A stretch of DNA of 45,384 nt from Oscillospiraceae bacterium (GTDB lineage Bacteria > Bacillota > Clostridia > Oscillospirales > CAG-272): contig SVUA01000013.1 in the NCBI GenBank assembly GCA_015063485.1, forward strand, positions 1 through 45,384, written 5' to 3'. A program made the translations under genes and the position numbers. Shown piece after piece: positions 19,583 to 28,276 of this stretch (position 1 is its first letter; the number at the start of each line of letters is the position of its first letter). The notes under the pieces were generated by a model. The model saw only the letters and a list, made by a program, of their open reading frames with translations, did not search any database and was not told where the DNA came from.

Positions 19583-20620
19583 ATGAACATCTGCTTGAAA
19601 TCACCATTAGACAATGTAATAATTGAACAGCTTACAGAAAACCAACTCAAATTTCTTGAGGACAGAAAGCATCAGGAAATAGTCGCGGAAAATCCCGACT
19701 GGTTGAATCTTGTGAGAAAAGGTGAGGAAGATTCTATCCCTGATCCCGCAAAATTTGAATTTGATGCGGACGGCTTTGACGGGGACGTAAAATTTTACGT
19801 TCTTCTTTCCGAGAATGATGATATGTCAAATGCAAAAGAAACGCTTTGCGAAAGAAACTCGTGCGAGATATACAATCTATTCCTTGGGAAGCAATATTTT
19901 TGGAAAGTCGCGGCAAAACTCGGTGAAAAGCAGATAGACGAGTCCGAAACACGAAGCTTTACCACCTCTGCGCGCACACCTCGCTCTATCCGTGCGGGAG
20001 GTCTTAGCAATATCCGCGACCTTGGCGGTTACAAATGTTCGAACGGCAGACAGGTCAAGCAAGGACTTATTTACCGAGGTTGTGAGATGGAATTTCATCA
20101 CACCATTACCGAGCATGGAATATCGGTTCTCAAAGACGAGTTAAAGATACGCACAGACCTTGATCTCCGTATTGAAGCTGTTGACAAGGTATTTGCTTCC
20201 GCGCTTGGCGATAGTGTAAGCTTTACACTTATTCCAACGCTTGCGTACGAAAAATTTTTCGAAGACAAAGAGACTTGTAAGAAGTTGTTTAAGCTTCTTA
20301 CGGACGAGTCTACCTATCCCCACTATATGCACTGTTGGGGCGGTGCTGACCGCACGGGAACTTTTTCTCTCGTAATACTCGGAATGCTTGGCGTTGACAA
20401 GGAATTTCTTTTTGAGGACTATGAATACACTTCCCTCTCTATCTGGGGCAAGCGCAGTATTACCTCCGATCACTTCAAGGATCTTCTCGCCTCTCTTGAC
20501 GAATACGGAACTGAAAACGATTCCATTAACGAAAAGTGCAAGAACTTCTTACGCGCCTGCGGTATCACCGACGATGATATGGCAAAGATCCGCGATATCA
20601 TGACAGAACCCTGCAACTGA
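19583..20620 (+). CDS. Tyrosine-protein phosphatase with N-terminal Fn3-like domain
   Basis: The C-terminal half (about 140-345) is a DSP/IphP-like tyrosine phosphatase with the signature HCWGGADRTGT: nucleophile C251 and phosphate-binding R257 in C-x5-R. The preceding SNIRDLGGY and LIYRG are also hallmarks of this family. Residues about 55-130 form beta strands ending YFWKVAAKLG and RSFTTSARTPRSI, resembling a fibronectin type III-like domain. There is no signal peptide, so action is probably cytoplasmic. The substrate, protein phosphotyrosine or phosphoinositide, is unknown. AGAGG precedes the ATG. It has its own promoter and precedes typA without clear functional link. Confidence 0.9.
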   Translation: MNICLKSPLDNVIIEQLTENQLKFLEDRKHQEIVAENPDWLNLVRKGEEDSIPDPAKFEFDADGFDGDVKFYVLLSENDDMSNAKETLCERNSCEIYNLFLGKQYFWKVAAKLGEKQIDESETRSFTTSARTPRSIRAGGLSNIRDLGGYKCSNGRQVKQGLIYRGCEMEFHHTITEHGISVLKDELKIRTDLDLRIEAVDKVFASALGDSVSFTLIPTLAYEKFFEDKETCKKLFKLLTDESTYPHYMHCWGGADRTGTFSLVILGMLGVDKEFLFEDYEYTSLSIWGKRSITSDHFKDLLASLDEYGTENDSINEKCKNFLRACGITDDDMAKIRDIMTEPCN

Positions 20621-20727
20621 TCTTAAAAATCATTAAAAAATCTCTCATTTTTTGCGATATGCACAACAACTTTTTTCTATAAGGAGAAAAAATCGTCGTT
20701 TCTAACATTTCGCAAAATCAAAAAATG

Positions 20728-20736
20728 TGGTATAAT
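20728..20736 (+). promoter_or_regulatory. Extended -10 element upstream of typA
   Basis: TGGTATAAT contains a perfect TATAAT with an upstream TG. No good -35 hexamer lies at the right distance, consistent with an extended -10 promoter. Confidence 0.5.
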
Positions 20737-20788
20737 AATAAATTGTGAAAATATAATTCGGATTTTGTATATTAAAGGAGATCACGTT

Positions 20789-22624
20789 GTGATAAGAAAC
20801 GATTTAAGAAACATTGCTATCATCGCGCACGTTGACCACGGTAAAACTACCCTCGTTGACGAAATGCTAAAGCAGGGCGGTATCTACCGTGAAAATCAGG
20901 AAACGGTTACTCGCGTTATGGACTCGAACGACCTCGAAAAAGAGAGAGGTATTACTATCCTCGCTAAAAATACGGCTGTACACTACAAGGACGTTAAAAT
21001 AAACCTTATCGATACCCCAGGTCACGCTGACTTCGGCGGTGAGGTAGAGCGTATTCTCAAAATGGTAAACGGAGTTATCCTTCTCGTTGACGCGGCAGAA
21101 GGTCCTATGCCTCAGACGCGCTTCGTTCTTCAGCGTGCGCTTGAGCTTAACCACCGCGTTATTATCGTTATAAACAAGATAGACAAGCCCGACGCTCGCC
21201 TAGGTGAAGTCGAGGACGAGATACTTGAGCTTCTCATTGACCTCAACGCCTCTGACGAACAGCTCGACAGCCCCATGCTCTACTGCTCGGGAAGAGCGGG
21301 TACGGCTACCGAAGACCCAAGCGTTGCGGGAACCGATCTCGTTCCTCTCTTTGAAAAGATACTCAATTACATTCCCGCTCCCGAGGGTGATGAGAACGGA
21401 GAGCTTCAGCTCCTCGTATCATCTATCGACTACAACGATTACGTTGGTCGTATCGGTATCGGACGTATCGAGCGCGGTTCTATCAGAACCAATCAGGAAG
21501 CGTATATCTGCAACTATCACTCGGGCGCTGCTCCAAAGCGCACGAAGATAGTCGCGCTCTTCCAGATAGACGGTCTTTTGCGCGTTCCTGTTGAGAACGC
21601 AAAAATGGGTGATATCGTATGCTTCTCGGGTGCTGAAAACATCACTATCGGAGATACTATAACGAGTATTTCCGCCCCCGAACCGCTTGAATTCGTTAAG
21701 GTCAGCGAGCCGACACTTGAGATGACCTTCTCGGTAAACGACAGTCCCTTTGCAGGAAAGGAAGGTAAATTCGTTACCTCCCGCCAGCTCCGCGACCGTC
21801 TTTACAAGGAAACGCTCAAAGACGTTTCTCTTCGTGTTTCTGACGGTGAGACTACCGATGAATTTAAGGTTGCGGGAAGAGGCGAGATGCATCTCTCTAT
21901 CCTTATCGAAAATATGCGCCGCGAGGGCTATGAGATGCTTTGCTCCAATCCACGCGTGCTTTACAAGGAAATAGACGGAGTTAAATGTGAGCCTATGGAG
22001 CGCGTTACGCTTGACGTTCCCTCCGATTACGTTGGAGCGGTCGTTGAAAAGCTCGGTCAGCGCAAGGGAGATCTTCTTGAAATGAATCCCGTCGGAAACC
22101 GTATGCGTATCGAATATTCTATTCCCTCCCGTTGCCTCTTCGGTTATCGTTCCGAATTTCTTACCGCTACTCGCGGAGAAGGTATTATGAACTCTATCTT
22201 CGACGGATATCAGGCTTACAGAGGAGAGGTAATTATGAGATTTACAGGCTCGCTCGTCGCTTCCGAAACGGGTGAAACCACTCGCTACGGTCTGTTTAAC
22301 ACGCAGGAACGCGGCAACCTCTTCGTCGGTCCTCAAACTCCCGTTTACGAGGGTATGATAGTCGGTGAAAACCCTAAGAACGACGATATCGCCGTTAATC
22401 CTTGTAAGAAAAAACAGCTTACCGCTATCCGTTCAGCAGGTGCTGATGAAAAGCTCCTCCTTACCCCTCCGATAATCTTTAGCCTTGAAGAAGCTATCGA
22501 ATTCATCACCGATGACGAGCTTATTGAGGTCACGCCTAAATCTATTCGTCTCCGTAAAAAGATCCTTAATACCGAGCTTCGTATGAAAGCTATGATGAAA
22601 GCCCGCCGCGAAGCCGGTAAATAA
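20789..22624 (+). CDS. typA: Translational GTPase TypA/BipA
   Basis: A ribosome-associated GTPase of 611 residues that aids 50S assembly and stress adaptation. G-domain motifs are AHVDHGKTTLVDEML (G1), RGITI (G2), DTPGHADFGGEV (G3) and NKIDKPDA (G4). They are followed by EF-Tu domain 2, EF-G-like domains III and V and the BipA-specific C-terminus ending ELRMKAMMKARREAGK. The start GTG at 20789 is chosen because AAAGGAG is eight bases upstream and homologues begin MIRNDLRNIAI. The stop codon opens a stop-fused repeat module. Confidence 0.97.
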   Translation: MIRNDLRNIAIIAHVDHGKTTLVDEMLKQGGIYRENQETVTRVMDSNDLEKERGITILAKNTAVHYKDVKINLIDTPGHADFGGEVERILKMVNGVILLVDAAEGPMPQTRFVLQRALELNHRVIIVINKIDKPDARLGEVEDEILELLIDLNASDEQLDSPMLYCSGRAGTATEDPSVAGTDLVPLFEKILNYIPAPEGDENGELQLLVSSIDYNDYVGRIGIGRIERGSIRTNQEAYICNYHSGAAPKRTKIVALFQIDGLLRVPVENAKMGDIVCFSGAENITIGDTITSISAPEPLEFVKVSEPTLEMTFSVNDSPFAGKEGKFVTSRQLRDRLYKETLKDVSLRVSDGETTDEFKVAGRGEMHLSILIENMRREGYEMLCSNPRVLYKEIDGVKCEPMERVTLDVPSDYVGAVVEKLGQRKGDLLEMNPVGNRMRIEYSIPSRCLFGYRSEFLTATRGEGIMNSIFDGYQAYRGEVIMRFTGSLVASETGETTRYGLFNTQERGNLFVGPQTPVYEGMIVGENPKNDDIAVNPCKKKQLTAIRSAGADEKLLLTPPIIFSLEEAIEFITDDELIEVTPKSIRLRKKILNTELRMKAMMKARREAGK

Positions 22625-22721
22625 GGACGCGTGGACGCGATTATGTTACTTTCTTCTTTCGCGAAAGAAGAAAGTAACCAAAGAAGAAAGCATTGCAAGC
22701 GGTTATTATAAATAACCGTTT
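22625..22721 (+). repeat. Stop-fused 3' module after typA
   Basis: TAAGGACGCG starts at the stop codon and GGACGCG follows. Then a hairpin with perfect 16-base arms (22645-22660 and 22663-22678, GTTACTTTCTTCTTTC type) is followed by CCAAAGAAGAAAG and by a small hairpin at 22701-22721 identical to 16360-16380. The hairpin type matches that after icd. Confidence 0.75.
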
Positions 22722-22750
22722 GGAAAATTTAAATTTGTTTGTTTTTTTAG

Positions 22751-22873
22751 GACAGTCGAGGACGCCTGTCCCTACAGAGTTAATTTGAATCAAATTGTTT
22801 TTTCATCGCCTTACGGCGAGGTATATATAAACGATTTTCTCAAATCTTGTAGGGACAGGCGTCCTCGACTGTC
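22751..22873. repeat. REP pair in inverted orientation (BIME-like)
   Basis: Two perfect 26-base inverted copies (22751-22776 and 22848-22873) each contain a stem GGACAG / CTGTCC around loop GCGTCCTCGA, flanked by TGTAGG. A central hairpin TCGCC-TTAC-GGCGA (22806-22819) has the same centre. The loop is identical to that of the palindromes in the transposase gene at 4475 and 4647. With the two 3' modules these elements fill the 366-base gap between typA and the DUF4830 gene; no gene is seen. Confidence 0.85.
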
Positions 22874-22917
22874 TGCTTTATTCAATCAAAGCCAAACAAA
22901 TTGGCTACATATAAAAC

Positions 22918-22990
22918 CTTCTTAGTGAAGTTCTTTGAGAGCTCGAGAACTTTCTTTCAAGAAAGTTCTCGAACGCCTCCCCCCGCATCC
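22918..22990 (-). repeat. Stop-fused 3' module after the DUF4830 gene
   Basis: On the minus strand the stop reads TAAGGATGCG followed by GGGGGAGGCG. A hairpin with perfect 14-base arms (22943-22956 and 22959-22972, TCGAGAACTTTCTT type) and CTCTCAAAGAACTTC follow. It is the same class as after pgsA, with altered but still paired outer stem bases. Confidence 0.7.
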
Positions 22991-23473
22991 TTATTTTTCA
23001 AAGCCGTGGATAAAGCCTGTAACGTCAGCGGAGCAGATATCGCCGCCTATAACGCGGTTACGGTAGACAAGTACGTTTGCGTAGACCGTACCGTTTGCGC
23101 CCTCGTAATTTGTGACCTCGTATGTATAGCGCATGACCTTTTTCTTTTTATATTTTGAGAGGTCAAGACCTTGACGGCGTTGTATCTCGTTATACCCCGT
23201 AAATATCTTATCGAACTCCGAGGGAATAGTAACTTCAACGCTCTCACGAGGCTGTGCCGAGACCTCCCAACCGAACTGAGCGAGAAAGGCTATACGGTCT
23301 TCATTCGTTTTCACGTCATCATATTTAATTTCAACGTCCTTTGACGAAGCGATGAAGCCGTCGTCATTTCCGTATGCGGGAATAAAAGCTATCAAGGTTA
23401 TGAGCATAACGAGTGAAACGCAGATGACCGCAAAAAATTTAAGCGTGCTTGCGCGCAAGGAATAGATAAACAT
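22991..23473 (-). CDS. DUF4830 domain protein, membrane-anchored
   Basis: A 160-residue protein with a single N-terminal membrane segment (about 9-30) and an extracytoplasmic domain containing FLAQFGWEVSAQPRESVEVT, IPSEFDKIF, YNEIQRRQGLDLSKY and VYANVLVYRNRVIGGDICS, a pattern matching DUF4830 of Clostridia. Function is unknown. The start at 23473 is chosen for GGGAGG five bases upstream; the frame also allows ATG 23494, which sits inside a hairpin arm. That hairpin covers the ribosome binding site. It follows rodA and proS on the same strand and may respond to cell-envelope state (inference). Confidence 0.85.
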   Translation of the reverse strand: MFIYSLRASTLKFFAVICVSLVMLITLIAFIPAYGNDDGFIASSKDVEIKYDDVKTNEDRIAFLAQFGWEVSAQPRESVEVTIPSEFDKIFTGYNEIQRRQGLDLSKYKKKKVMRYTYEVTNYEGANGTVYANVLVYRNRVIGGDICSADVTGFIHGFEK

Positions 23474-23531
23474 AAGATCCTCCCGTTTTTCCATATAATT
23501 CTAATCAATTATATGGAGACGAGAGGATCTT
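23474..23531 (-). promoter_or_regulatory. Leader hairpin sequestering the DUF4830 ribosome binding site
   Basis: The arms AAGATCCTC and GAGGATCTT, together with an 11-base perfect inner pair (TCCATATAATT / AATTATATGGA), fold the 70-base gap between rodA and the DUF4830 start. In mRNA the GGAGG-containing arm, directly before ATG 23473, would be paired. Control of translation or a processing site are both possible. Confidence 0.55.
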
Positions 23532-23543
23532 TATGATTACGTA

Positions 23544-24677
23544 TTACAGTTGTTGACTAAAATAAAATTTCTTTTCCTTAGCCGCAACGCTATGCGCAAG
23601 ACCTATCATTATATAAAGAGCGAGAACCGACGAACCGCCCGCGCTCATAAACGGCAAAGTAATACCTATAACGGGGACTTTGGCAATACACATCCAAAGA
23701 TTTTCAACCGTCTGAAAAATGATCACCGCGGAAATTCCCGCACAGATAAGCTTTCCAACGGTATCTCGGCATTTAAGCGCAAGCCAGATCAAACGCAAGA
23801 CAAGAACAACGAGACAAGCGACCACGACAAAACCTCCGACGAAGCCGAATTTTTCGCAGACCGTCGCGAAAATAAAGTCTGTATGCGACGCGGCAAGATC
23901 CTCGTAAACTCCGCCACTGAAAAGTCCTCTTCCGAACATTCCTCCGCGTGAGATAGCCTCAAGGCTCATAAGCGGTTGTCTGACTATATCCGCAGGACCG
24001 CCCTCGGGAGAAAAGCCGTAAATTATTCTCTGTTGCTGATACGGCTTTAAAAGATCCCACAAAAAAGGAACACATACGGCAACAAGGATTCCTCCTCCAA
24101 GGAAATACCACCCCGAAACACCCGCGCAATAGAGCATAAAAAGGATTATTCCAAAATAAACGAGCGCAACGCCAAGGTCGCCTGAAAGAAGAATAAGTCC
24201 TACTATCGCTCCCGCATGAACAAGAAGTCCCAAAAGCGAAAGCGGGTGGTTGAGCTTGTCCTTTATCATATCTATATGCTTTGAGAAAGTACATAAAAAA
24301 GCTATCTTTACAAACTCGGACGGCTGTATCGAAATACCGATAAACGGAATAGTCAGCCAGCTTTTGTTTCCCGTTTCCATCGTCTGACCGCTTATACCAA
24401 AAATAAGCGTAATACCTAGCAAAATCACCGAAAGAGCAAAAAGTATTATATAAAATCGATCAACGAAAAAGCGATAATCAAGATTCGCTATTATAAATAC
24501 GGCTATCATTCCCGCGATCGTCATAGCGATCTGCATAACGAGCTTACTTCGCCCGAAGTTCTCAACGCTTCCGAAAATAGTCAGAATACTGATAGCCGAA
24601 AGAATAGTGGAGAATATAAAAATTATAGGGTCTATGCTCTTTATACGCTCTCCGAGCGTTTTTCCGAATATTCTCAT
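23544..24677 (-). CDS. rodA: Rod shape-determining protein RodA (SEDS peptidoglycan polymerase)
   Basis: A polytopic SEDS-family glycosyltransferase that polymerises lipid II during cell elongation together with a class B PBP. The 377 residues show about ten membrane segments and the family signatures QPSEFVKIAFLC, SHTDFIFATVCEKFGFVGG and the C-terminal PFMSAGGSSVLALYIMIGLA. ATG 24677 follows AAAGGAGG; longer forms reach into the gap before proS and lack a translation signal. FtsW is the alternative, but the short loops and lack of division genes nearby favour RodA. Likely cotranscribed with proS and DUF4830. Confidence 0.93.
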   Translation of the reverse strand: MRIFGKTLGERIKSIDPIIFIFSTILSAISILTIFGSVENFGRSKLVMQIAMTIAGMIAVFIIANLDYRFFVDRFYIILFALSVILLGITLIFGISGQTMETGNKSWLTIPFIGISIQPSEFVKIAFLCTFSKHIDMIKDKLNHPLSLLGLLVHAGAIVGLILLSGDLGVALVYFGIILFMLYCAGVSGWYFLGGGILVAVCVPFLWDLLKPYQQQRIIYGFSPEGGPADIVRQPLMSLEAISRGGMFGRGLFSGGVYEDLAASHTDFIFATVCEKFGFVGGFVVVACLVVLVLRLIWLALKCRDTVGKLICAGISAVIIFQTVENLWMCIAKVPVIGITLPFMSAGGSSVLALYIMIGLAHSVAAKEKKFYFSQQL

Positions 24678-24765
24678 TTTATCCTCCTTTCTACCCTTTA
24701 TGCCTACTAATAAGAGTGAAGAGCAAAGAGACAAGACCTCTTCACTTTTCACTCTTACCTTTTTC

Positions 24766-26205
24766 TTAATATTGTCTTCCCCAAACGACCATATGCTTTG
24801 CGGGCTTTCCGCAGCATACGCACTTATCGGAGATATGCTCTTCAACAAAAGGAATACAACGGGATTTTACGCCGCCCGTTTCGTCCTTGAGCTTATCCTC
24901 ACACTCGGAGTCTCCGCACCACATAGCCTTGATAAATCCGGGGTGGTTCGCTGCAATATCAAGGAACTCGGCGTAGTCGTGAGCGACGCTCGTCTTCTCC
25001 GCAAGGTTCTTCTCCGCTCTTGCGACAAGCTCGTCGTGAACCGCCTTAAGAGCTGCCTCAACCTCTTCCACGATATTGTCGAGCGAAACTATCTTCTTCT
25101 CGCGGCTTACGCGGCTAACGAGAACGCAGCAATTGTTTTCGATATCACGAGGTCCGAGTTCGAGACGAAGCGGAACGCCCTTCATCTCGTACTGGCTAAA
25201 CTTCCAACCGGTAGAGAAATCGCTATCGTCGAGCTTAACGCGGAACTTCTCGCAAAGCATATCGCGAACCTCGCCTGCCTTTTCGAGAACACCCTCCTTA
25301 TGCTGCGCTATCGGTATAAGAGCTACCTGAATAGGTGCTACCTTAGGAGGCAAGATAAGTCCGTTATCGTCACCGTGAGTCATGATAAGCGCACCTATCA
25401 TACGAGTCGAAACACCCCAAGACGTTTGGTGAGGATATTTTACGGTATTATCTTTATCCGTAAAGGTTATGTCAAACGCTCTTGCAAAGCCGTCTCCAAA
25501 GTAGTGTGACGTGCCGCCCTGAAGAGCTACGCCGTTGTGCATCATAGGCTCGATGGTATAAGTCTCCTTTGCACCCGCAAACTTCTCCTTTTCGGTCTTT
25601 CTTCCCGTAACCGCGGGAATAGCGAGCGTTTCAAGATAAAAGTCCTCGTAGCACTTAAGCATGCGGAGAGTCTCCTCGCGAGCCTCCTCCTCGTTTGCGT
25701 GCATGGTGTGACCCTCCTGCCACAAGAACTCGGACGTGCGGAGGAAAGGACGGGTAGTCTTTTCCCATCTTACAACGTTACACCACTGGTTATAGAGTTT
25801 GGGAAGATCGCGGTAAGAGTGGATTATATTCTTATAGTGGTCGCAGAAAAGAGTTTCCGAGGTAGGACGTACAACAAGTCTTTCAGCAAGCTTATTCTGT
25901 CCTCCGATAGTAACGATAGCGCACTCGGGAGCAAAGCCCTCTACGTGATCCTTCTCCTTTTGGAGCAAACTTTCGGGAATAAACATGGGCATATAAACGT
26001 TTTCATGTCCAAGTTTCTTAAAACGAGAATCAAGGTCATGCTGAATATTCTCCCAAATAGCGTAGCCGTAGGGTCTGATTATCATACAGCCCTTAACACC
26101 CGAATAATCGGCAAGCTCCGCCTTTTTTACTACATCGGTATACCATTGAGCGAAATCAACGTCCATCGACGTGATCTGCTCCACCATTTTCTTATCGTTT
26201 GCCAT
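24766..26205 (-). CDS. proS: Prolyl-tRNA synthetase, archaeal/eukaryotic type
   Basis: A class II aminoacyl-tRNA synthetase of 479 residues that charges tRNA-Pro. Motif 2 lies in [19 protein letters not shown] and motif 3 near [17 protein letters not shown]; the anticodon-binding domain and a C-terminal zinc-binding region (CIPF ... CVCCGKP) with terminal tyrosine QY follow. It lacks the INS editing insertion of the bacterial type, so it belongs to the ProS3/archaeal-like form found in many Clostridia. A perfect promoter stands at 26259-26287. rodA starts 88 bases downstream. Confidence 0.96.
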   Translation of the reverse strand: MANDKKMVEQITSMDVDFAQWYTDVVKKAELADYSGVKGCMIIRPYGYAIWENIQHDLDSRFKKLGHENVYMPMFIPESLLQKEKDHVEGFAPECAIVTIGGQNKLAERLVVRPTSETLFCDHYKNIIHSYRDLPKLYNQWCNVVRWEKTTRPFLRTSEFLWQEGHTMHANEEEAREETLRMLKCYEDFYLETLAIPAVTGRKTEKEKFAGAKETYTIEPMMHNGVALQGGTSHYFGDGFARAFDITFTDKDNTVKYPHQTSWGVSTRMIGALIMTHGDDNGLILPPKVAPIQVALIPIAQHKEGVLEKAGEVRDMLCEKFRVKLDDSDFSTGWKFSQYEMKGVPLRLELGPRDIENNCCVLVSRVSREKKIVSLDNIVEEVEAALKAVHDELVARAEKNLAEKTSVAHDYAEFLDIAANHPGFIKAMWCGDSECEDKLKDETGGVKSRCIPFVEEHISDKCVCCGKPAKHMVVWGRQY

Positions 26206-26258
26206 TTCTATATCATGCCTTTCTTTAAAGTTATTCGAATATATAAGTTATCTTATAT

Positions 26259-26287
26259 ATTATAAATCATATTGCGAAAATTGTCAA
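26259..26287 (-). promoter_or_regulatory. Consensus promoter of proS
   Basis: On the minus strand TTGACA (26287-26282) and TATAAT (26264-26259) are both perfect with a 17-base spacer. No T-box leader was recognised in the short leader. Confidence 0.82.
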
Positions 26288-26363
26288 TATCCTACCACTT
26301 ATAATTTTTACAAAAGCGGAGAAAATTAAAATATAAAACGTTTTTTGTAGGAGAATTTCTGCC

Positions 26364-27125
26364 ATGCCAACTAACCGAAGCACAAAAAAAGTCAAAATAC
26401 TTACTTTAAATATTCCAAACCTTAGCGAAGACGAAGCCAAGAAAAAAATAAGTAATATGCTAAAGAAAAGAAACTGCGCTAAAATATACACGCCGAATCC
26501 ACAAATGGCTCTCGGTTGCAAGAACGCTCGCTCTCTTACCGCTTTATTTAAGCGCGCCGACCTGCTTTTACCTGACGGGATAGGTCTTATCATAGCCTCT
26601 CATATTCTCAAAGATCCGTTAAAGGAGCGCATAACGGGAATCGACACCGCAGAGTTTATTCTCTCTTTTGCCGAAAAAAACAACTTGTCGGTCGCTCTGC
26701 TCGGAGCAAAGCCTAACGTTGCAACTCTTGCCAAAAAGCGTTTAAAGACAAGATTTCCCTCGCTTGATATATGCTTTACGCATCACGGATATTTCGAAAA
26801 AAGCGGACGTGAAAATGAAATTGTTTTGAAAAAATTAAATTTCGCATCTCCCGATATCCTTTTCGTTTGCTTTGGCTTTCCCGCGCAAGAAAAATGGATA
26901 GACGAAAACGCAAAAAAGATCGCTTCCTTACGGGTTTGTATGGGACTTGGCGGAGCGCTTGACGTTTGGTCGGGCAAGACAAAACGTGCGCCAAAGTTCG
27001 TACAGAGAATTAAACTCGAATGGCTGTGGCGTACCCTTTCGGATAAACAGAGATATCATAATTTTTCCGACGTGAGCCGTTTCCTTTTTCTTATATTTTT
27101 GCAAAGAAAAAACAAAAAATATTGA
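26364..27125 (+). CDS. WecG/TagA/CpsF family glycosyltransferase
   Basis: A 253-residue GT26-family enzyme, which in relatives transfers N-acetylmannosamine or similar sugar to a lipid-linked acceptor in wall teichoic acid or capsule synthesis. Motifs include NPQMALGCKNARS, ADLLLPDGIGL, RITGIDTAEFIL, LLGAKPNVA, PDILFVCFGFPAQEKWI and the C-terminal RAPKFVQRIKLEWLWR membrane-association region. AGGAG is ten bases before the ATG. It is not surrounded by other polysaccharide genes, so the product cannot be named. A short gap separates it from the protease gene, which has its own promoter. Confidence 0.93.
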   Translation: MPTNRSTKKVKILTLNIPNLSEDEAKKKISNMLKKRNCAKIYTPNPQMALGCKNARSLTALFKRADLLLPDGIGLIIASHILKDPLKERITGIDTAEFILSFAEKNNLSVALLGAKPNVATLAKKRLKTRFPSLDICFTHHGYFEKSGRENEIVLKKLNFASPDILFVCFGFPAQEKWIDENAKKIASLRVCMGLGGALDVWSGKTKRAPKFVQRIKLEWLWRTLSDKQRYHNFSDVSRFLFLIFLQRKNKKY

Positions 27126-27150
27126 CTTTTTAAGTTCCTTATGATATGAT
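27122..27150 (+). promoter_or_regulatory. Promoter of the lipoprotein protease gene
   Basis: TTGACT at 27122-27127 and TATGAT at 27145-27150 are spaced by 17 bases and overlap the glycosyltransferase stop region. The predicted start is near 27157. Confidence 0.7.
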
Positions 27151-27216
27151 ATATTTAAATTATATCTTGTTATGAAAGGAGTCATTGAGAGTAAACGATC
27201 TCATCGAAAAACACGT

Positions 27217-28161
27217 ATGAAAAAAATAATTGCTCTTACCATATCCGTTTTTCTCCTTTTTAGCATGACTTCCTGTGCAAGCATATCCAATATTTCGGAT
27301 TTTATAGGAGATACCGTTCCAAACGCTATCGCGACACAGATCAAGAACGATATTATTCCCGCGGATAACGGCGAAAATTCTACAAACGCACAGAAAAACA
27401 ACGTCTCTGACGATCAAAGCACTCCGTTGCCGTCTTCACCATCCTCCTCAACCGACGGCGACGTCGACTACGCAAAGCTTATAAACAAGATAACGACGGA
27501 TACGATCAAAGCCTGCGTAAACATAACCACCGCCGAGTTTAACACCCAAAATGCAACTATTCCGCTAAAATCATCTATCGGAAGCGGAGTTATATTCAAG
27601 GCAACTAAAAAAACGGCTGATATCTATCACTATTACGTTCTTACAAATTATCACGTCGCCGAGCTTTCCGACGCCTATAAATACTATAAATACACGATAA
27701 CCGATTACCAAGGAAACGAGTATAACGCTCTCGATCCCTCGTGGCTCTACAATGACAATATTAAAAATCTTTGCAAAAAAAATGACCTGACCATTCTTGA
27801 GTTTGAGACGACCACAGAGCTAAAGGTCTTATCTATGGAAACAAAAGATCCCGCCATTAACGATACCTTAATATCTATCGGTCAACCCCAAGGACAGCAA
27901 AACGCTATTACTATGGGAAATGTCAAAGGATATACCTCCGTTTCACTGCAAGGCGGATTCGTTCCAAGCTTTAATGTTATTGCTCACGACGCGCCGATCG
28001 ACCACGGTAATAGCGGCGGAGCTATTCTTAACACTGACCTCAAGCTCATAGGTATCAATTTCGCGGGCTCGTGGGAAGACGACGGAACGTTTGCCTACGG
28101 ATACGGTATTCCCATTAAAACAGTCAGAAAATTTCTCTCCGATTACGGAATATCTTTATAA
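27217..28161 (+). CDS. Trypsin-like serine protease, predicted lipoprotein
   Basis: The protein begins MKKIIALTISVFLLFSMTSC, a lipoprotein signal peptide with lipid-attachment cysteine C20, so it is probably anchored outside the membrane. A low-complexity Ser/Pro linker follows, then an HtrA-like chymotrypsin fold with catalytic H146 (TNYHVAEL), D190 (KKNDLTILEF) and S266 (DHGNSGGAIL). No PDZ domain is present, unlike HtrA/DegP. Targets are unknown; roles in envelope quality control are plausible. The start is uncertain: ATG 27172 is in frame but lacks an upstream ribosome site, while ATG 27217 is 35 bases after a strong AAAGGAG. Confidence 0.9.
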   Translation: MKKIIALTISVFLLFSMTSCASISNISDFIGDTVPNAIATQIKNDIIPADNGENSTNAQKNNVSDDQSTPLPSSPSSSTDGDVDYAKLINKITTDTIKACVNITTAEFNTQNATIPLKSSIGSGVIFKATKKTADIYHYYVLTNYHVAELSDAYKYYKYTITDYQGNEYNALDPSWLYNDNIKNLCKKNDLTILEFETTTELKVLSMETKDPAINDTLISIGQPQGQQNAITMGNVKGYTSVSLQGGFVPSFNVIAHDAPIDHGNSGGAILNTDLKLIGINFAGSWEDDGTFAYGYGIPIKTVRKFLSDYGISL

Positions 28162-28173
28162 CATAAAAAATCA

Positions 28174-28212
28174 CCGCGCATACTTGTAATCAAGTATGCG
28201 CGGCTTTATTTT
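28174..28212 (+). terminator. Intrinsic terminator after the protease gene
   Basis: Perfect arms CCGCGCATACTTG and CAAGTATGCGCGG with a four-base loop are followed by CTTTATTTT. Confidence 0.88.
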
Positions 28213-28276
28213 GCTTAATTTTCCGAATTAAGTGACAGGTCAATCAGCGGAATGTAAGGCTTGAAAATTACCGACG

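Noticed and set aside
21419-22336. Open frame opposite typA
   Set aside because: It is an antisense shadow of a highly biased gene, without independent signals.
26277-26305. Promoter for the WecG/TagA gene using TATAAT at 26300
   Set aside because: No -35 hexamer lies at an acceptable distance.
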